A DNA stretch of 64,000 nt from CAZUYC01 sp964624475 (GTDB lineage Bacteria > Myxococcota_A > UBA9160 > SMWR01): assembly GCA_964624475.1 (NCBI GenBank), contig CAZUYC010000009.1:40943-104942 (forward strand), written 5' to 3'. Under the pieces are notes generated by a model that worked only from the letters and a program-made list of their open reading frames with translations, was not told the origin of the DNA and did no database searches. The position numbers and the translations under genes are program-made. This document shows, piece by piece, positions 25,553-33,803 of the stretch. Within the stretch, counting starts at the first letter, position 1; every line of letters starts with the position of its first letter.

Positions 25553-26461
25553 CTACTCCGGCGCGCCCGGCAGGGGCACCGCCAGGAACTCGCGCAGCAG
25601 GGCCGCGAGCGCGAGCGGGCGATCGCCCTGCACGCTGTGCCCGGCGCCCTCGATGGATGCCATGCGCAGGCGCGGCTGGCGACGGCGGAACTCGGCCGCG
25701 TCCTCGTCGGCCACCACGCGCGAGAGCCGGCCGCGCACGAGCAGCACGGGCGCGCGCACGGCGGAGACCTCGGTCCAGAGCGACGTGAAGTCCACCACCC
25801 CACCCGGGGCGCGCCAGCTCCGCAGCGGGTCGTAGCGCCAGCAGAAGCGCCCGTCCGGGAGCTCGCGGGCGTTGTGCAGCACGCCGCGGCGCAGCGAGGC
25901 GAGCGAGCGGGTCGGGTTGAAGCGCACGGTCCGTTCGAGGATCGCGTCGAAGCTCTCGAAGGTCTCGGGACCGGAGACGAAGGCGACGATCGGCTCGGCC
26001 TTGGCGTGGTCCGTGCCCGGCGTCACGTCCACCACGGCGAGTCGGCGCACGAGCTCGGGGCGGTGGGCCGCGAGCGCGATCGCGGTGAGGCCGCCGAGCG
26101 ACATGCCGCAGACGAGCTCGGCCGCGGGTGCCAGCGCCTCCACGGCCGGCGCCACGTCCGCGGCCAGCGTGTGCGGGTCGTAGGCGTGGTCCGCTCGCCA
26201 CTCCGAGTGTCCGTGGCCGGGCAGGTCGATCGCGACGAGGGGTAGGTCGAGGGCCAGGGCCACGCCGTCCCAGGTGTGCGCGTTCTGCGCGCCGCCGTGC
26301 AGGAGCACGAGGCGCGCCGGCGCCTCGCCCCAGACGAGCGCACCCACGCGCCGGCCGCCCGGGGCGGCGACGAAGCGCCGCTCGACCCGCGGCGGCCCCC
26401 GCCACGGGATTCCGAGCTCCTCGGCGTTCTCCCGCAGCAGGGAGAACTCCTCGTAGGCCAT
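25553..26461 (-). CDS. Alpha/beta hydrolase
   Basis: The 302-residue protein has the HGGAQNAHTW oxyanion region near 55-64, DLPGHGHSEW near 79, the nucleophile elbow GMSLGG with Ser121, and a late GAGHSVQGDRP with the catalytic His. It should hydrolyse an ester or a C-C bond. The ATG at 26461 is chosen because the domain begins there; upstream in-frame sequence is not protein-like. About 90 bp separate it from the epimerase gene on the same strand. Confidence 0.85.
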   Translation of the reverse strand: MAYEEFSLLRENAEELGIPWRGPPRVERRFVAAPGGRRVGALVWGEAPARLVLLHGGAQNAHTWDGVALALDLPLVAIDLPGHGHSEWRADHAYDPHTLAADVAPAVEALAPAAELVCGMSLGGLTAIALAAHRPELVRRLAVVDVTPGTDHAKAEPIVAFVSGPETFESFDAILERTVRFNPTRSLASLRRGVLHNARELPDGRFCWRYDPLRSWRAPGGVVDFTSLWTEVSAVRAPVLLVRGRLSRVVADEDAAEFRRRQPRLRMASIEGAGHSVQGDRPLALAALLREFLAVPLPGAPE

Positions 26462-26606
26462 GGTGCAATGCGTAGCCGATCGGGGCCCTCGCGGCAGCTC
26501 GGAGCGCTGCCTGGCTCCCGGCGCGGCGGAACGTTGCGCTGCGAGCGGAACCGGCCGGCGGGGCCCCGACACCCGCGGCCGTTGAGCTGCCACTCATCAA
26601 ATTGCA

Positions 26607-27377
26607 ATGACGCTACGCTGCGTACCGTCCCTCTCGCTCTGTGCCCTGCTTCTGCTCGGCGCGCTCCCCGCCGCCGCCCACCAGATCTTCTTCGACGAGG
26701 ACGTCGGGGTCTGCCCGGGGCCCTTCCCGCCCGCCTGCTCGCTGGCGGGCTCGGCCTCGGAGGCGGCGGAGACCGCCTTCCTGCTCGCGCTCGGCCATCC
26801 CCACACGGAGGACTTCTCGGGCTTCTCGAGCGGCGACGGCGGCTCGCTCGACCTCTTCGACGGGCCGGGGGGGCCCTTCGCCGCGACCCTCACCGACCCG
26901 TCGCTGGAGCAGTACGGCTACGTCGCCACCGGCCCGCACCCGGACCGGGGCTTCCCGGTGAGGGAGGCCCCCTTCTGGAAGAACCGGACCCATCCGGGCG
27001 AGGGGCTCTTCGCCGTGGAGTTCGGCGCCGACGTCCGCGCCTTCGGGTTCTACGCGACCGCCTACAGCACGCTCGCCGAGCCCGGCAGCACGCAGCTCGT
27101 GCTGCGGCTCGAGCCCGCGGGAGGGGGCCCGCCGATCGACCTCCCGATCGGGCACTCGACCGCGGAGCAGCCCGGCAACGCCTTCTACTTCGGCGTGATC
27201 GCGAGCGAGCCTTTCCGCACGGCGATCCTGTGGAACCAGGGCTTCGGAGACGACGACGTGATCGGGTTCGACGACTTCACGGCGGCGGTGAGCACCCCGG
27301 AGCCCGGGACGGCCCTGCTTCTCGCCGCGGGCCTCGTCGCGCTCGCCGCGACCCGCCGATCGCGGTCGCGGGGCTGA
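26607..27377 (+). CDS. Secreted PEP-CTERM protein
   Basis: The 256-residue protein starts with a signal peptide ending PAAAHQ and ends TPEPGTALLLAAGLVALAA then TRRSRSRG, a full PEP-CTERM sorting signal (Pro-Glu-Pro, hydrophobic helix, Arg-rich tail). The middle is a beta-rich domain with FGFYATAYST and GFDDFTAA, as in many PEP-CTERM exoproteins with unknown ligands. It would be processed by an exosortase and placed on the cell surface. It converges with another PEP-CTERM gene with no gap. Confidence 0.85.
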   Translation: MTLRCVPSLSLCALLLLGALPAAAHQIFFDEDVGVCPGPFPPACSLAGSASEAAETAFLLALGHPHTEDFSGFSSGDGGSLDLFDGPGGPFAATLTDPSLEQYGYVATGPHPDRGFPVREAPFWKNRTHPGEGLFAVEFGADVRAFGFYATAYSTLAEPGSTQLVLRLEPAGGGPPIDLPIGHSTAEQPGNAFYFGVIASEPFRTAILWNQGFGDDDVIGFDDFTAAVSTPEPGTALLLAAGLVALAATRRSRSRG

Positions 27378-28226
27378 TCAGCGCGGGCGGCGCCGGCCGG
27401 CGAACGCGAGGCCGACGAGGCCGAGGCCGAGCAGCGCCGACCCGCTCGGCTCAGGCACTGCGATGGCGTCGATGTTCTCGTTGCCGCCAGCGAACCAGCT
27501 CTCGTCGAACAATATCGTCGCCGTATCGGTGTTGATGTCGTAGAGCACGACGTCGCCGTTCCCGAAGGTCAGCGTGCCGCGAGTGACGTCCGCGTTCTCG
27601 TGGTGCGAGAGAGCGATCCTCCCGTCCGACGTCACGTCGAACGCGTCCAGGTTCACGTCGACGCCGAACCAGTCCTCGTTGAAGAAGAGAACGGGGCTCG
27701 CGGTCAGCGCGATGGGATCCCACTCGATGACGTCTCCGTCGCGGAAGGAGCCGACGCCCGGCAGGGTCTCGGGATCCCAGGTCGAGATCAGGATGTGGCC
27801 GTTCGGGAGTACCGCCACGGCGTCGATGTTCCCGCCACCCGGACCGAAGAGCGCCTCGCTGAATATGGTCTGCGTCACGATGTCGTTCACGGGATCGTAC
27901 TCGACGAGGTCGCCGTTCCCGAAGGCGTATCCGTTCAGGATCGCGTTGGTCCGGGTCGAGAGGATCATGTTGCCGCTCGGGAGCAGCTCGAAGGCGTCGA
28001 TCTCCTCCGAGGGGGGAGGATTGAACGAGCTCTCGTCGAAAGCGTCCGGAACCGTCACGCTCAGGGCGACATCGTCGTATTCCACCACGTCGCCACCCGT
28101 GAAGGAAACGCCGGCGAGGGTCGCGCCGCCCTCGGTGGAGAGGTGGATGGTCCCGGCCCCGGCCGTGCCCGCGGAGGCGAGCGCAGCCCCGAGCGCGGCG
28201 GTGAGGATTGCCAGGCTTCTTCGCAT
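27378..28226 (-). CDS. Secreted PEP-CTERM protein with propeller-like repeats
   Basis: The 282-residue protein starts MRRSLAILTAALGAALASAGTAGA and ends VPEPSGSALLGLGLVGLAFA-GRRRPR, a complete PEP-CTERM signal. Between them, five or so units repeat FxxGDVVEYD, then IDAFxxLPxGxIxxST, reminiscent of a beta-propeller. The ATG at 28226 starts the signal peptide; an in-frame ATG 27 bases earlier is less likely. Its stop abuts that of the convergent PEP-CTERM gene, the two forming TGATCA. Confidence 0.85.
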   Translation of the reverse strand: MRRSLAILTAALGAALASAGTAGAGTIHLSTEGGATLAGVSFTGGDVVEYDDVALSVTVPDAFDESSFNPPPSEEIDAFELLPSGNMILSTRTNAILNGYAFGNGDLVEYDPVNDIVTQTIFSEALFGPGGGNIDAVAVLPNGHILISTWDPETLPGVGSFRDGDVIEWDPIALTASPVLFFNEDWFGVDVNLDAFDVTSDGRIALSHHENADVTRGTLTFGNGDVVLYDINTDTATILFDESWFAGGNENIDAIAVPEPSGSALLGLGLVGLAFAGRRRPR

Positions 28227-28384
28227 GATTCTCGCCCCTCGTAGGCTCTTCAATGGGTCGGGATCGTCCGAACCCGACCCGCACTTGAGGCCTGGCCGGG
28301 AGGGCCGGGCGGGGAGGCCGACGCCCGGGTCGGCTGCCGGCGCGGAGCTCGCGGGGGCGGCGGCCGTGCTACCCCTCCGGTCCC

Positions 28385-29551
28385 GTGCCCCGCTTCGACC
28401 TCGGTCGTCATCGCAGCGCCCTTCTGGCGACCGCTGCGGTCGCCGCGGTCGCCGTGGCGCTTCGCCTCACGGTCTTCGCCCCCGATCCGGTGCCCGTGCA
28501 GGTGGCCGCCGTCGAGCTCGGTCGCGTCGAGCAGACGGTCTCCAACTCGCGGGCCGGCACGGTGAAGGCGCGCCGGCGCGCCAAGCTCTCGCCGCAGGAG
28601 GGCGGGCTCGTCGTCGCGCTGCCGAAGCGCAAGGGCGATTTCGTGCGGGCCGGCGACGTGCTGCTCGAGCTCGACGCGAGCGTGCCGCGAGCTCGCCTCG
28701 ATCTCGCGCGCCGCGAGCGCGAGTCCGCGGGGGCCGAGCGGACGCGCGCGTGCGTGGCGGCGGAGCGCAGCCAGCGCGAGCTCGAGCGCAACCGCCGCCT
28801 CGCCGAGCAGGGGATCGTCTCGGCCGACCGGCTCGACGGCTTCGAGAGCGCGGCCCGGGCGGCCCGGGCGGCCTGCGACGCGGCGCGCGCGGGCGAGAAG
28901 CGCGCGGAGGCGGCCGTGGAGCTGGCGGAGCGCCAGCTCGACCACATGACCCTGCGCGCCCCCTTCGACGGCGTCATCGCCGAGCTCGCGATCGAGGTCG
29001 GCGAGTGGAGCACGCCGTCCCCGCCCGTGATCCAGGTCCCCTCCGTGATCGACGTGATCGACCCCTCCTCGATCTACGTGAGCGCGCCCATGGACGAGGT
29101 CGACTCGGCGCGACTGCGCCCGGAGCTGCCCGCGCGGGTCTCGGTCGATTCGCACCCGGGCCGGCGTTTCCCGGGCCGGGTCCTGCGCGTCGGCGCCTAC
29201 GTCCTCGACATCGAGGAGCAGAACCGGACGGTCGAGATCGAGGTCGAGATCGAGGACGCGGAGCTCGCCGCGAGCCTGCTCCCCGGCACCTCCGCCGACG
29301 TCGAGGTCGTCCTCGAAACGCGCGACCCGGTGCTGCGCATCCCGACCGCCGCCCTGCTCTCGGGAGGTGAGGTGCTCGTGCTCGAGGACGGCCGCCTCGC
29401 CGGCCGCGCGGTCGAGGTGGGGCTGCGCAACTGGGACGTGACCGAGGTGCGCTCCGGCCTCGCGGAAGGTGAACGTGTCGTCGTCTCGCTCGATCGCTCC
29501 GAGGTCGAGCCGGGAGCGCGCGCGACCGCCCTGGCGCCGGATGCGCCGTGA
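28385..29551 (+). CDS. macA: MacA-type periplasmic adaptor (HlyD/MFP family)
   Basis: The 388-residue protein has an N-terminal membrane anchor (about 10-30). A split biotinyl/lipoyl domain follows (GTVKARRRAKLSPQEGG and THxAPFDGVIAEL-like HMTLRAPFDGVIA), with a coiled-coil hairpin between, rich in Arg/Glu/Ala (about 95-180). C-terminal beta-barrel segments include PGRRFPGRVLRVG and SDVEVVLETR-like text. It links an inner-membrane transporter to an outer-membrane channel. It starts at GTG and overlaps the ATPase gene by 4 bp. Confidence 0.85.
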   Translation: MPRFDLGRHRSALLATAAVAAVAVALRLTVFAPDPVPVQVAAVELGRVEQTVSNSRAGTVKARRRAKLSPQEGGLVVALPKRKGDFVRAGDVLLELDASVPRARLDLARRERESAGAERTRACVAAERSQRELERNRRLAEQGIVSADRLDGFESAARAARAACDAARAGEKRAEAAVELAERQLDHMTLRAPFDGVIAELAIEVGEWSTPSPPVIQVPSVIDVIDPSSIYVSAPMDEVDSARLRPELPARVSVDSHPGRRFPGRVLRVGAYVLDIEEQNRTVEIEVEIEDAELAASLLPGTSADVEVVLETRDPVLRIPTAALLSGGEVLVLEDGRLAGRAVEVGLRNWDVTEVRSGLAEGERVVVSLDRSEVEPGARATALAPDAP

Positions 29552-30255
29552 TCCGCCTCGAGCACGTCTCGCGGAACTTCCGGGTCGGCGAGGCGGAAGT
29601 GCACGCACTCGACGACGTCTGCGAGCACGTCCGGGCGGGCGAGCACGTGGCGATCATGGGCCCCTCGGGCTCCGGGAAGTCGACGCTGCTGAACGTCGTG
29701 GGCTGCCTCGATCGCCCGAGCTCGGGCTCCTACCGCCTGGGCGGTCGGGAGGTGGCGGCGCTCGACGACGCGGAGCTCACCCTGGCGAGGCGCCAAATGA
29801 TCGGCTTCGTCTTCCAGTCCTTCCACCTCGTTCCGCGGCTCACCGCGGCGGGCAACGTCGAGCTCCCGATGGTCTTCGCGGGCGTCGAGCGCGAGGAGCG
29901 CGGCGAGCGTGCGGCGGCGGGGCTCGCCGCCGTCGGGCTCACCGCGCGAGCCGACCATCGCCCGGAGCAGCTCTCGGGCGGCGAGCGCCAGCGCGTCGCG
30001 ATCGCCCGGGCGATGGTGATGCGCCCGCGCCTGCTCCTCGCCGACGAGCCCACCGGGAACCTCGACACCGCCTCGGGCGGGCAGGTGCTCGACCTCCTCG
30101 ACCGCCTGCACGCAGACGGGATCACGCTCCTCGTGGTCACGCACGATCCGGGCGTGGCCCGGCGGGCCGAGCGCATCGTGCTCATGACCGACGGGCGCAT
30201 CGCGAAGCGCCTGCGACCGCAGGAGGTGGGTCCCGGCCTCGGAGGCGCGGCGTGA
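29548..30255 (+). CDS. ABC transporter ATPase, MacB/LolD type
   Basis: The 235-residue protein has Walker A GPSGSGKST at 38-46, Q-loop FVFQSFHLVP, signature LSGGERQR, Walker B LLLADEPTGNLD and the switch His in VVTHDP. The exact RxMIGFVFQxFHL text is that of LolD/MacB ATPases, which drive FtsX-type permeases. It overlaps the adaptor and first permease genes by 4 bp on each side. Confidence 0.95.
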   Translation: MIRLEHVSRNFRVGEAEVHALDDVCEHVRAGEHVAIMGPSGSGKSTLLNVVGCLDRPSSGSYRLGGREVAALDDAELTLARRQMIGFVFQSFHLVPRLTAAGNVELPMVFAGVEREERGERAAAGLAAVGLTARADHRPEQLSGGERQRVAIARAMVMRPRLLLADEPTGNLDTASGGQVLDLLDRLHADGITLLVVTHDPGVARRAERIVLMTDGRIAKRLRPQEVGPGLGGAA

Positions 30256-31454
30256 GCCTCTCCGACCTGCTCGCCTTCGCCACGGGCGCGATCCGCGGCC
30301 AGCGCGTGCGGGCGGCGCTCACGCTGCTCGGCGTCGCGATCGGCGTGGCGGCGGTGGTCGTCCTCGCCGCGCTCGGCGAGGGCGCGCGGCGCTACGTGAT
30401 GGGGCAGTTCGAGAGCCTCGGCTCGAACATGCTCGCCGTCGTGCCCGGGAAGACCGAGACGACGGGGCTCGCCGCCTTCTCGAGCGCCACCACGCGCGAC
30501 TTGACGCTCGGCGACGTGGAGGCGCTGCGGCGCCGCGTGCCCGAGGCGCGCCGCGTGGCGCCGATCGCGATGGGCACCGAGACGGTCGCGTTCGGCGAGC
30601 GCCGCCGGCAGGTCGGCGTCGTGGGGACCACGAGCGAGTTCCTCGAGATCCGCCGTCTCCGCCTCGGCCGCGGGAGCTTCCTGCCGGAAGGGGATCTCCG
30701 GCGCGGCGAGGCGGTGGTGGTGCTCGGTACCGGGGTGGCCCGCGAGCTCTTCCAGGCCGCCGACCCGCTGGGCCAGATCGTGCGCATCGGCGACATGCGG
30801 GCGCGCGTGATCGGCGTGCTGGCTGCGCAGGGCACGCAGCTCGGGATGAACCTCGACGAGGTGGCGGTGATCCCGGTCGCGCGCGCGATGCGGCTCTTCA
30901 ACCGCCGCTCGCTCTTCCGCGTGATGGTCGACGTGCGCGCGCACGCCGACCTCGCGGTCGCGAAGCGGAACACGATCGCGGTCCTGGCCGAGCGCCACGG
31001 CGAGGAGGACGTCACCGTGATCACCCAGGACGCCGTGGTCGCGTCGTTCTCGAAGATCGTGCGGGCCCTCACCCTGGCCGTCGCGGCCATCGCGGCGGTC
31101 TCGCTGGCGGTGGCCGGGATCGGCATCATGAACGTGATGCTCGTCTCGGTGACCGAGCGCACCGCCGAAGTCGGGCTCCTGCGCGCCGTCGGCGCCGGCC
31201 GCGGGCAGATCGCGCGCGTCTTCCTCGCCGAGGCGGCGCTGCTCTCGCTGGCTGGCGGTCTGGCCGGGCTCGCCATCGGCCTGCTCGGCGTCGCGGCGCT
31301 CGTCGGGATCTATCCGGCGCTGCCCGCGCGCGCGCCGCTCTGGGCGGTCGCGAGCTCGCTCGGCACGGCGCTCCTCGTGGGCCTGGTCTTCGGCATCGCG
31401 CCCGCGCGGCGGGCGGCCCGCCTCGATCCGGTCACGGCGCTGGGGAGGCGCTGA
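30252..31454 (+). CDS. MacB/FtsX-type ABC permease, first copy
   Basis: The 400-residue protein has one N-terminal membrane segment (LTLLGVAIGVAAVVVLAALG), a large periplasmic MacB_PCD domain (about 45-270) and three C-terminal membrane segments starting near IAAVSLAVAGIGIMNVMLVSV, with the FtsX signature ERTAEVGLLRAVGA. The GTG start overlaps the ATPase stop (GTGA). It handles substrate by mechanotransmission rather than by a classic pore. Confidence 0.92.
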   Translation: MSLSDLLAFATGAIRGQRVRAALTLLGVAIGVAAVVVLAALGEGARRYVMGQFESLGSNMLAVVPGKTETTGLAAFSSATTRDLTLGDVEALRRRVPEARRVAPIAMGTETVAFGERRRQVGVVGTTSEFLEIRRLRLGRGSFLPEGDLRRGEAVVVLGTGVARELFQAADPLGQIVRIGDMRARVIGVLAAQGTQLGMNLDEVAVIPVARAMRLFNRRSLFRVMVDVRAHADLAVAKRNTIAVLAERHGEEDVTVITQDAVVASFSKIVRALTLAVAAIAAVSLAVAGIGIMNVMLVSVTERTAEVGLLRAVGAGRGQIARVFLAEAALLSLAGGLAGLAIGLLGVAALVGIYPALPARAPLWAVASSLGTALLVGLVFGIAPARRAARLDPVTALGRR

Positions 31455-31459
31455 GCGCG

Positions 31460-32656
31460 ATGGCCGATCTCGCCCGGCTCGCGCTCGGAGCCATCCTGGG
31501 CCATCGCCTGCGCTCCGCCCTCTCGATGCTGGGGATCGCGATCGGCGTCGGGGCCGTGATCCTGCTCACCTCGATCGGCGAGGGGACGCGCCGCTTCATC
31601 GTCGCGCAGTTCTCGCAGTTCGGTACCAACGTGATCGCGATCCACCCGGGGCGCGCCAAGACCTCGGGCATGCCGGGCGTGTTTGGCGGGAGCACGCGCC
31701 ACCTCACGATCGACGACGCCGAGGCGCTCGCGCGCATCCCCGGCGTCGAGAAGGTGGTGCCGACGACCTTCGGGGTGGCGCGGGTCGAGGCCGGGGGGCG
31801 CGCGCGCAACGTCGGGGTCAACGGCGTCACGCCCGACGTGCAGACCGCCTTCAAGCTCGTGCCGCGGATCGGCGCCTTCTGGCCCGCCGGCGATCCCCGC
31901 CGCGGCGCGGCGCTGGCGGTGCTCGGGCCGACCCTCGCGCGCGAGCTCTTCGACGACCGGAACCCGCTCGGCGAGATCGTGCGGGTCGGCGGCACGCGGC
32001 TGCGGGTCGTCGGCGTGATGGAGCCGAAGGGGGAGATGCTCGGCTTCGACCTCGACGACCTGGCCTACGTGCCGGTCGCGACCGCGATGCGCATGTTCAA
32101 CCTGAGCGATCTGATCGAGATCGACGTCACCTACGGCTCGGCCGGGGCCGCGCCGCGGATCGCGCAGGAGATCAAGCGCGTGCTCTCGGCGCGTCACGCC
32201 GGCGAGGAGGACTTCACGGTCACCACGCAGGAGGCGATGCTCGAGGTCTTCGGCAACGTGATGCGCATGGTGACGCTGGCGGTCGGCGCGATCGCGGGGA
32301 TCTCGCTGCTGGTGGGCGCGATCGGGATCCTCACCATGATGTGGATCACGGTGCGCGAGCGCACGACGGAGATCGGCCTCGCGCGCGCCATCGGCGCGAG
32401 CGCGGGCCAGGTGGCGGCGCTCTTCCTGGTCGAGTCCGCGGCCGTGGCGCTCGCCGGCGGCGTGGCCGGCCTCGCCCTGGGCTTCGGCATCGGCGCGCTG
32501 CTGCGCTGGCTCGTGCCGGGCCTCCCGATCGAGACTCCGCTCGGCTTCGTCGTCGCCGCGCTGGCCACGAGCCTCGGCGTGGGGCTCCTCTCGGGCGTGC
32601 TGCCCGCGCGCCGCGCCGCGGCCCTCGATCCGATCGAGGCCCTGCGCGCGGAGTGA
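31460..32656 (+). CDS. MacB/FtsX-type ABC permease, second copy
   Basis: The 398-residue protein has the same layout as the permease before it: one N-terminal segment (LSMLGIAIGVGAVILLTSIG), a MacB_PCD domain and three C-terminal segments with ERTTEIGLARAIGA. It begins 5 bp after the first permease stop, with GGGGAGG upstream. Two different permeases beside one ATPase and one adaptor suggest a heteromeric membrane part, as in LolCDE-like exporters. Confidence 0.92.
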   Translation: MADLARLALGAILGHRLRSALSMLGIAIGVGAVILLTSIGEGTRRFIVAQFSQFGTNVIAIHPGRAKTSGMPGVFGGSTRHLTIDDAEALARIPGVEKVVPTTFGVARVEAGGRARNVGVNGVTPDVQTAFKLVPRIGAFWPAGDPRRGAALAVLGPTLARELFDDRNPLGEIVRVGGTRLRVVGVMEPKGEMLGFDLDDLAYVPVATAMRMFNLSDLIEIDVTYGSAGAAPRIAQEIKRVLSARHAGEEDFTVTTQEAMLEVFGNVMRMVTLAVGAIAGISLLVGAIGILTMMWITVRERTTEIGLARAIGASAGQVAALFLVESAAVALAGGVAGLALGFGIGALLRWLVPGLPIETPLGFVVAALATSLGVGLLSGVLPARRAAALDPIEALRAE

Positions 32657-32681
32657 GCCGGCGAGGGTAGACTCCCATTCC

Positions 32682-33791
32682 GTGTTGCGGGGAAGGGGCC
32701 CGGCGGTAGGGGTCGTGCTGGCCGCGAGCGCGCTCGCGCTCGGCGCCGGGGAGCCGCTCGAGGTGCGGCTCGCGGCGGCGGCCCGGCGCCTGCTCGCCGC
32801 GCTCCCCGCCGAGGCGCGCGAGCAGGCCCGCTTCGCCTTCGACGACGAGGAGCGCGAGGACGTGCGCTACGCGCCGTTCTTCCTCGACGGCGCCCGACAC
32901 GGCGAGCTCGGCCCGGAGGCCGCCGCGCGCGTCGACGTGCTCCTCGCCGCTGCGCTCTCGCCGAGCGGCCTCGAGAAGGTCCGGCGCATCCGCGCGCTCG
33001 AGGCCGTGGTGGCGCGCAAGGACCGCGGGCGCGCGTTCGGCCTGGGCCTCCTCGTCGCGCGCTTCCGAGACCCGGGCCGCTACCTCGTGGCGGTCTTCGG
33101 CGAGCCGGACGCGGATTCGCCCTGGGGCTTCCGCTACGAGGGCCATCACCTTTCGCTCAACGTGACGGTCGCGCCCGGGGGCGCTCCGGCGGTCACGCCG
33201 CTCTTCCTCGGCGCCGAGCCGCGGGTCGTGCCAGACGGCGGGCCCGAGGCCGGCGTGCAGGTGCTCCGCGACGAAGAGGACCTGGCGCGCGCACTCTACG
33301 CGGCGCTCCCCGCCGCGCTCCGCGAGCGGGCGACGCTCCCCTACGCCGGCGACCGCGACCGCATGCTCGGCCAGGTGCGCCGGGTCGAGCTCGGCGAGGC
33401 CCGGGGCGTCGCGCGGGGGGAGCTCCCGCCGCCGGCGCAGGCTCGGCTCGATGCCCTCGTGGAGGTCTTCCTCGCGAGCTTCCCCGAGGCGGTGGCGGCA
33501 GCGCGCCGCGCCGAGATCGCCGCGGCCGGGCGCGACGCGCTGCGCTTCGCCTGGGCGGAAGCCCCGGACCCTCCCGGCGCCTTCTACTGGCGCATCCAGG
33601 GCCCGCGTACCCTGATCGAGGTCGACAACACGACGGACGGCGACCACGTGCACGCCGTCTGGCACGACGCCGCGGGGGACTTCGGCGACGATCTGCTCGC
33701 CGCCCACTATGGAGCGGACCACGGCGTCGCCCTCGCGCCGCTCGACGGCGCCCGGCGCGCGGCCGCACCCGCGCCGCGGCCGCTGCGGTAG
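32682..33791 (+). CDS. DUF3500 domain protein
   Basis: The 369-residue protein starts at a GTG with a short hydrophobic leader and has the DUF3500 pattern: ARFAFDDEERxxVRYAP, RxRALE, YxLAVFGEP, FRYEGHHLSLNVTVA and late IEVDNTTDGDHVHAVWHDAAGDFG. The domain's function is not established. In this position it may be exported or handled by the MacAB-type system, whose genes precede it by 25 bp. That link is inference. Confidence 0.75.
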   Translation: MLRGRGPAVGVVLAASALALGAGEPLEVRLAAAARRLLAALPAEAREQARFAFDDEEREDVRYAPFFLDGARHGELGPEAAARVDVLLAAALSPSGLEKVRRIRALEAVVARKDRGRAFGLGLLVARFRDPGRYLVAVFGEPDADSPWGFRYEGHHLSLNVTVAPGGAPAVTPLFLGAEPRVVPDGGPEAGVQVLRDEEDLARALYAALPAALRERATLPYAGDRDRMLGQVRRVELGEARGVARGELPPPAQARLDALVEVFLASFPEAVAAARRAEIAAAGRDALRFAWAEAPDPPGAFYWRIQGPRTLIEVDNTTDGDHVHAVWHDAAGDFGDDLLAAHYGADHGVALAPLDGARRAAAPAPRPLR

Positions 33792-33803
33792 GCTTTTCGA
33801 TCG

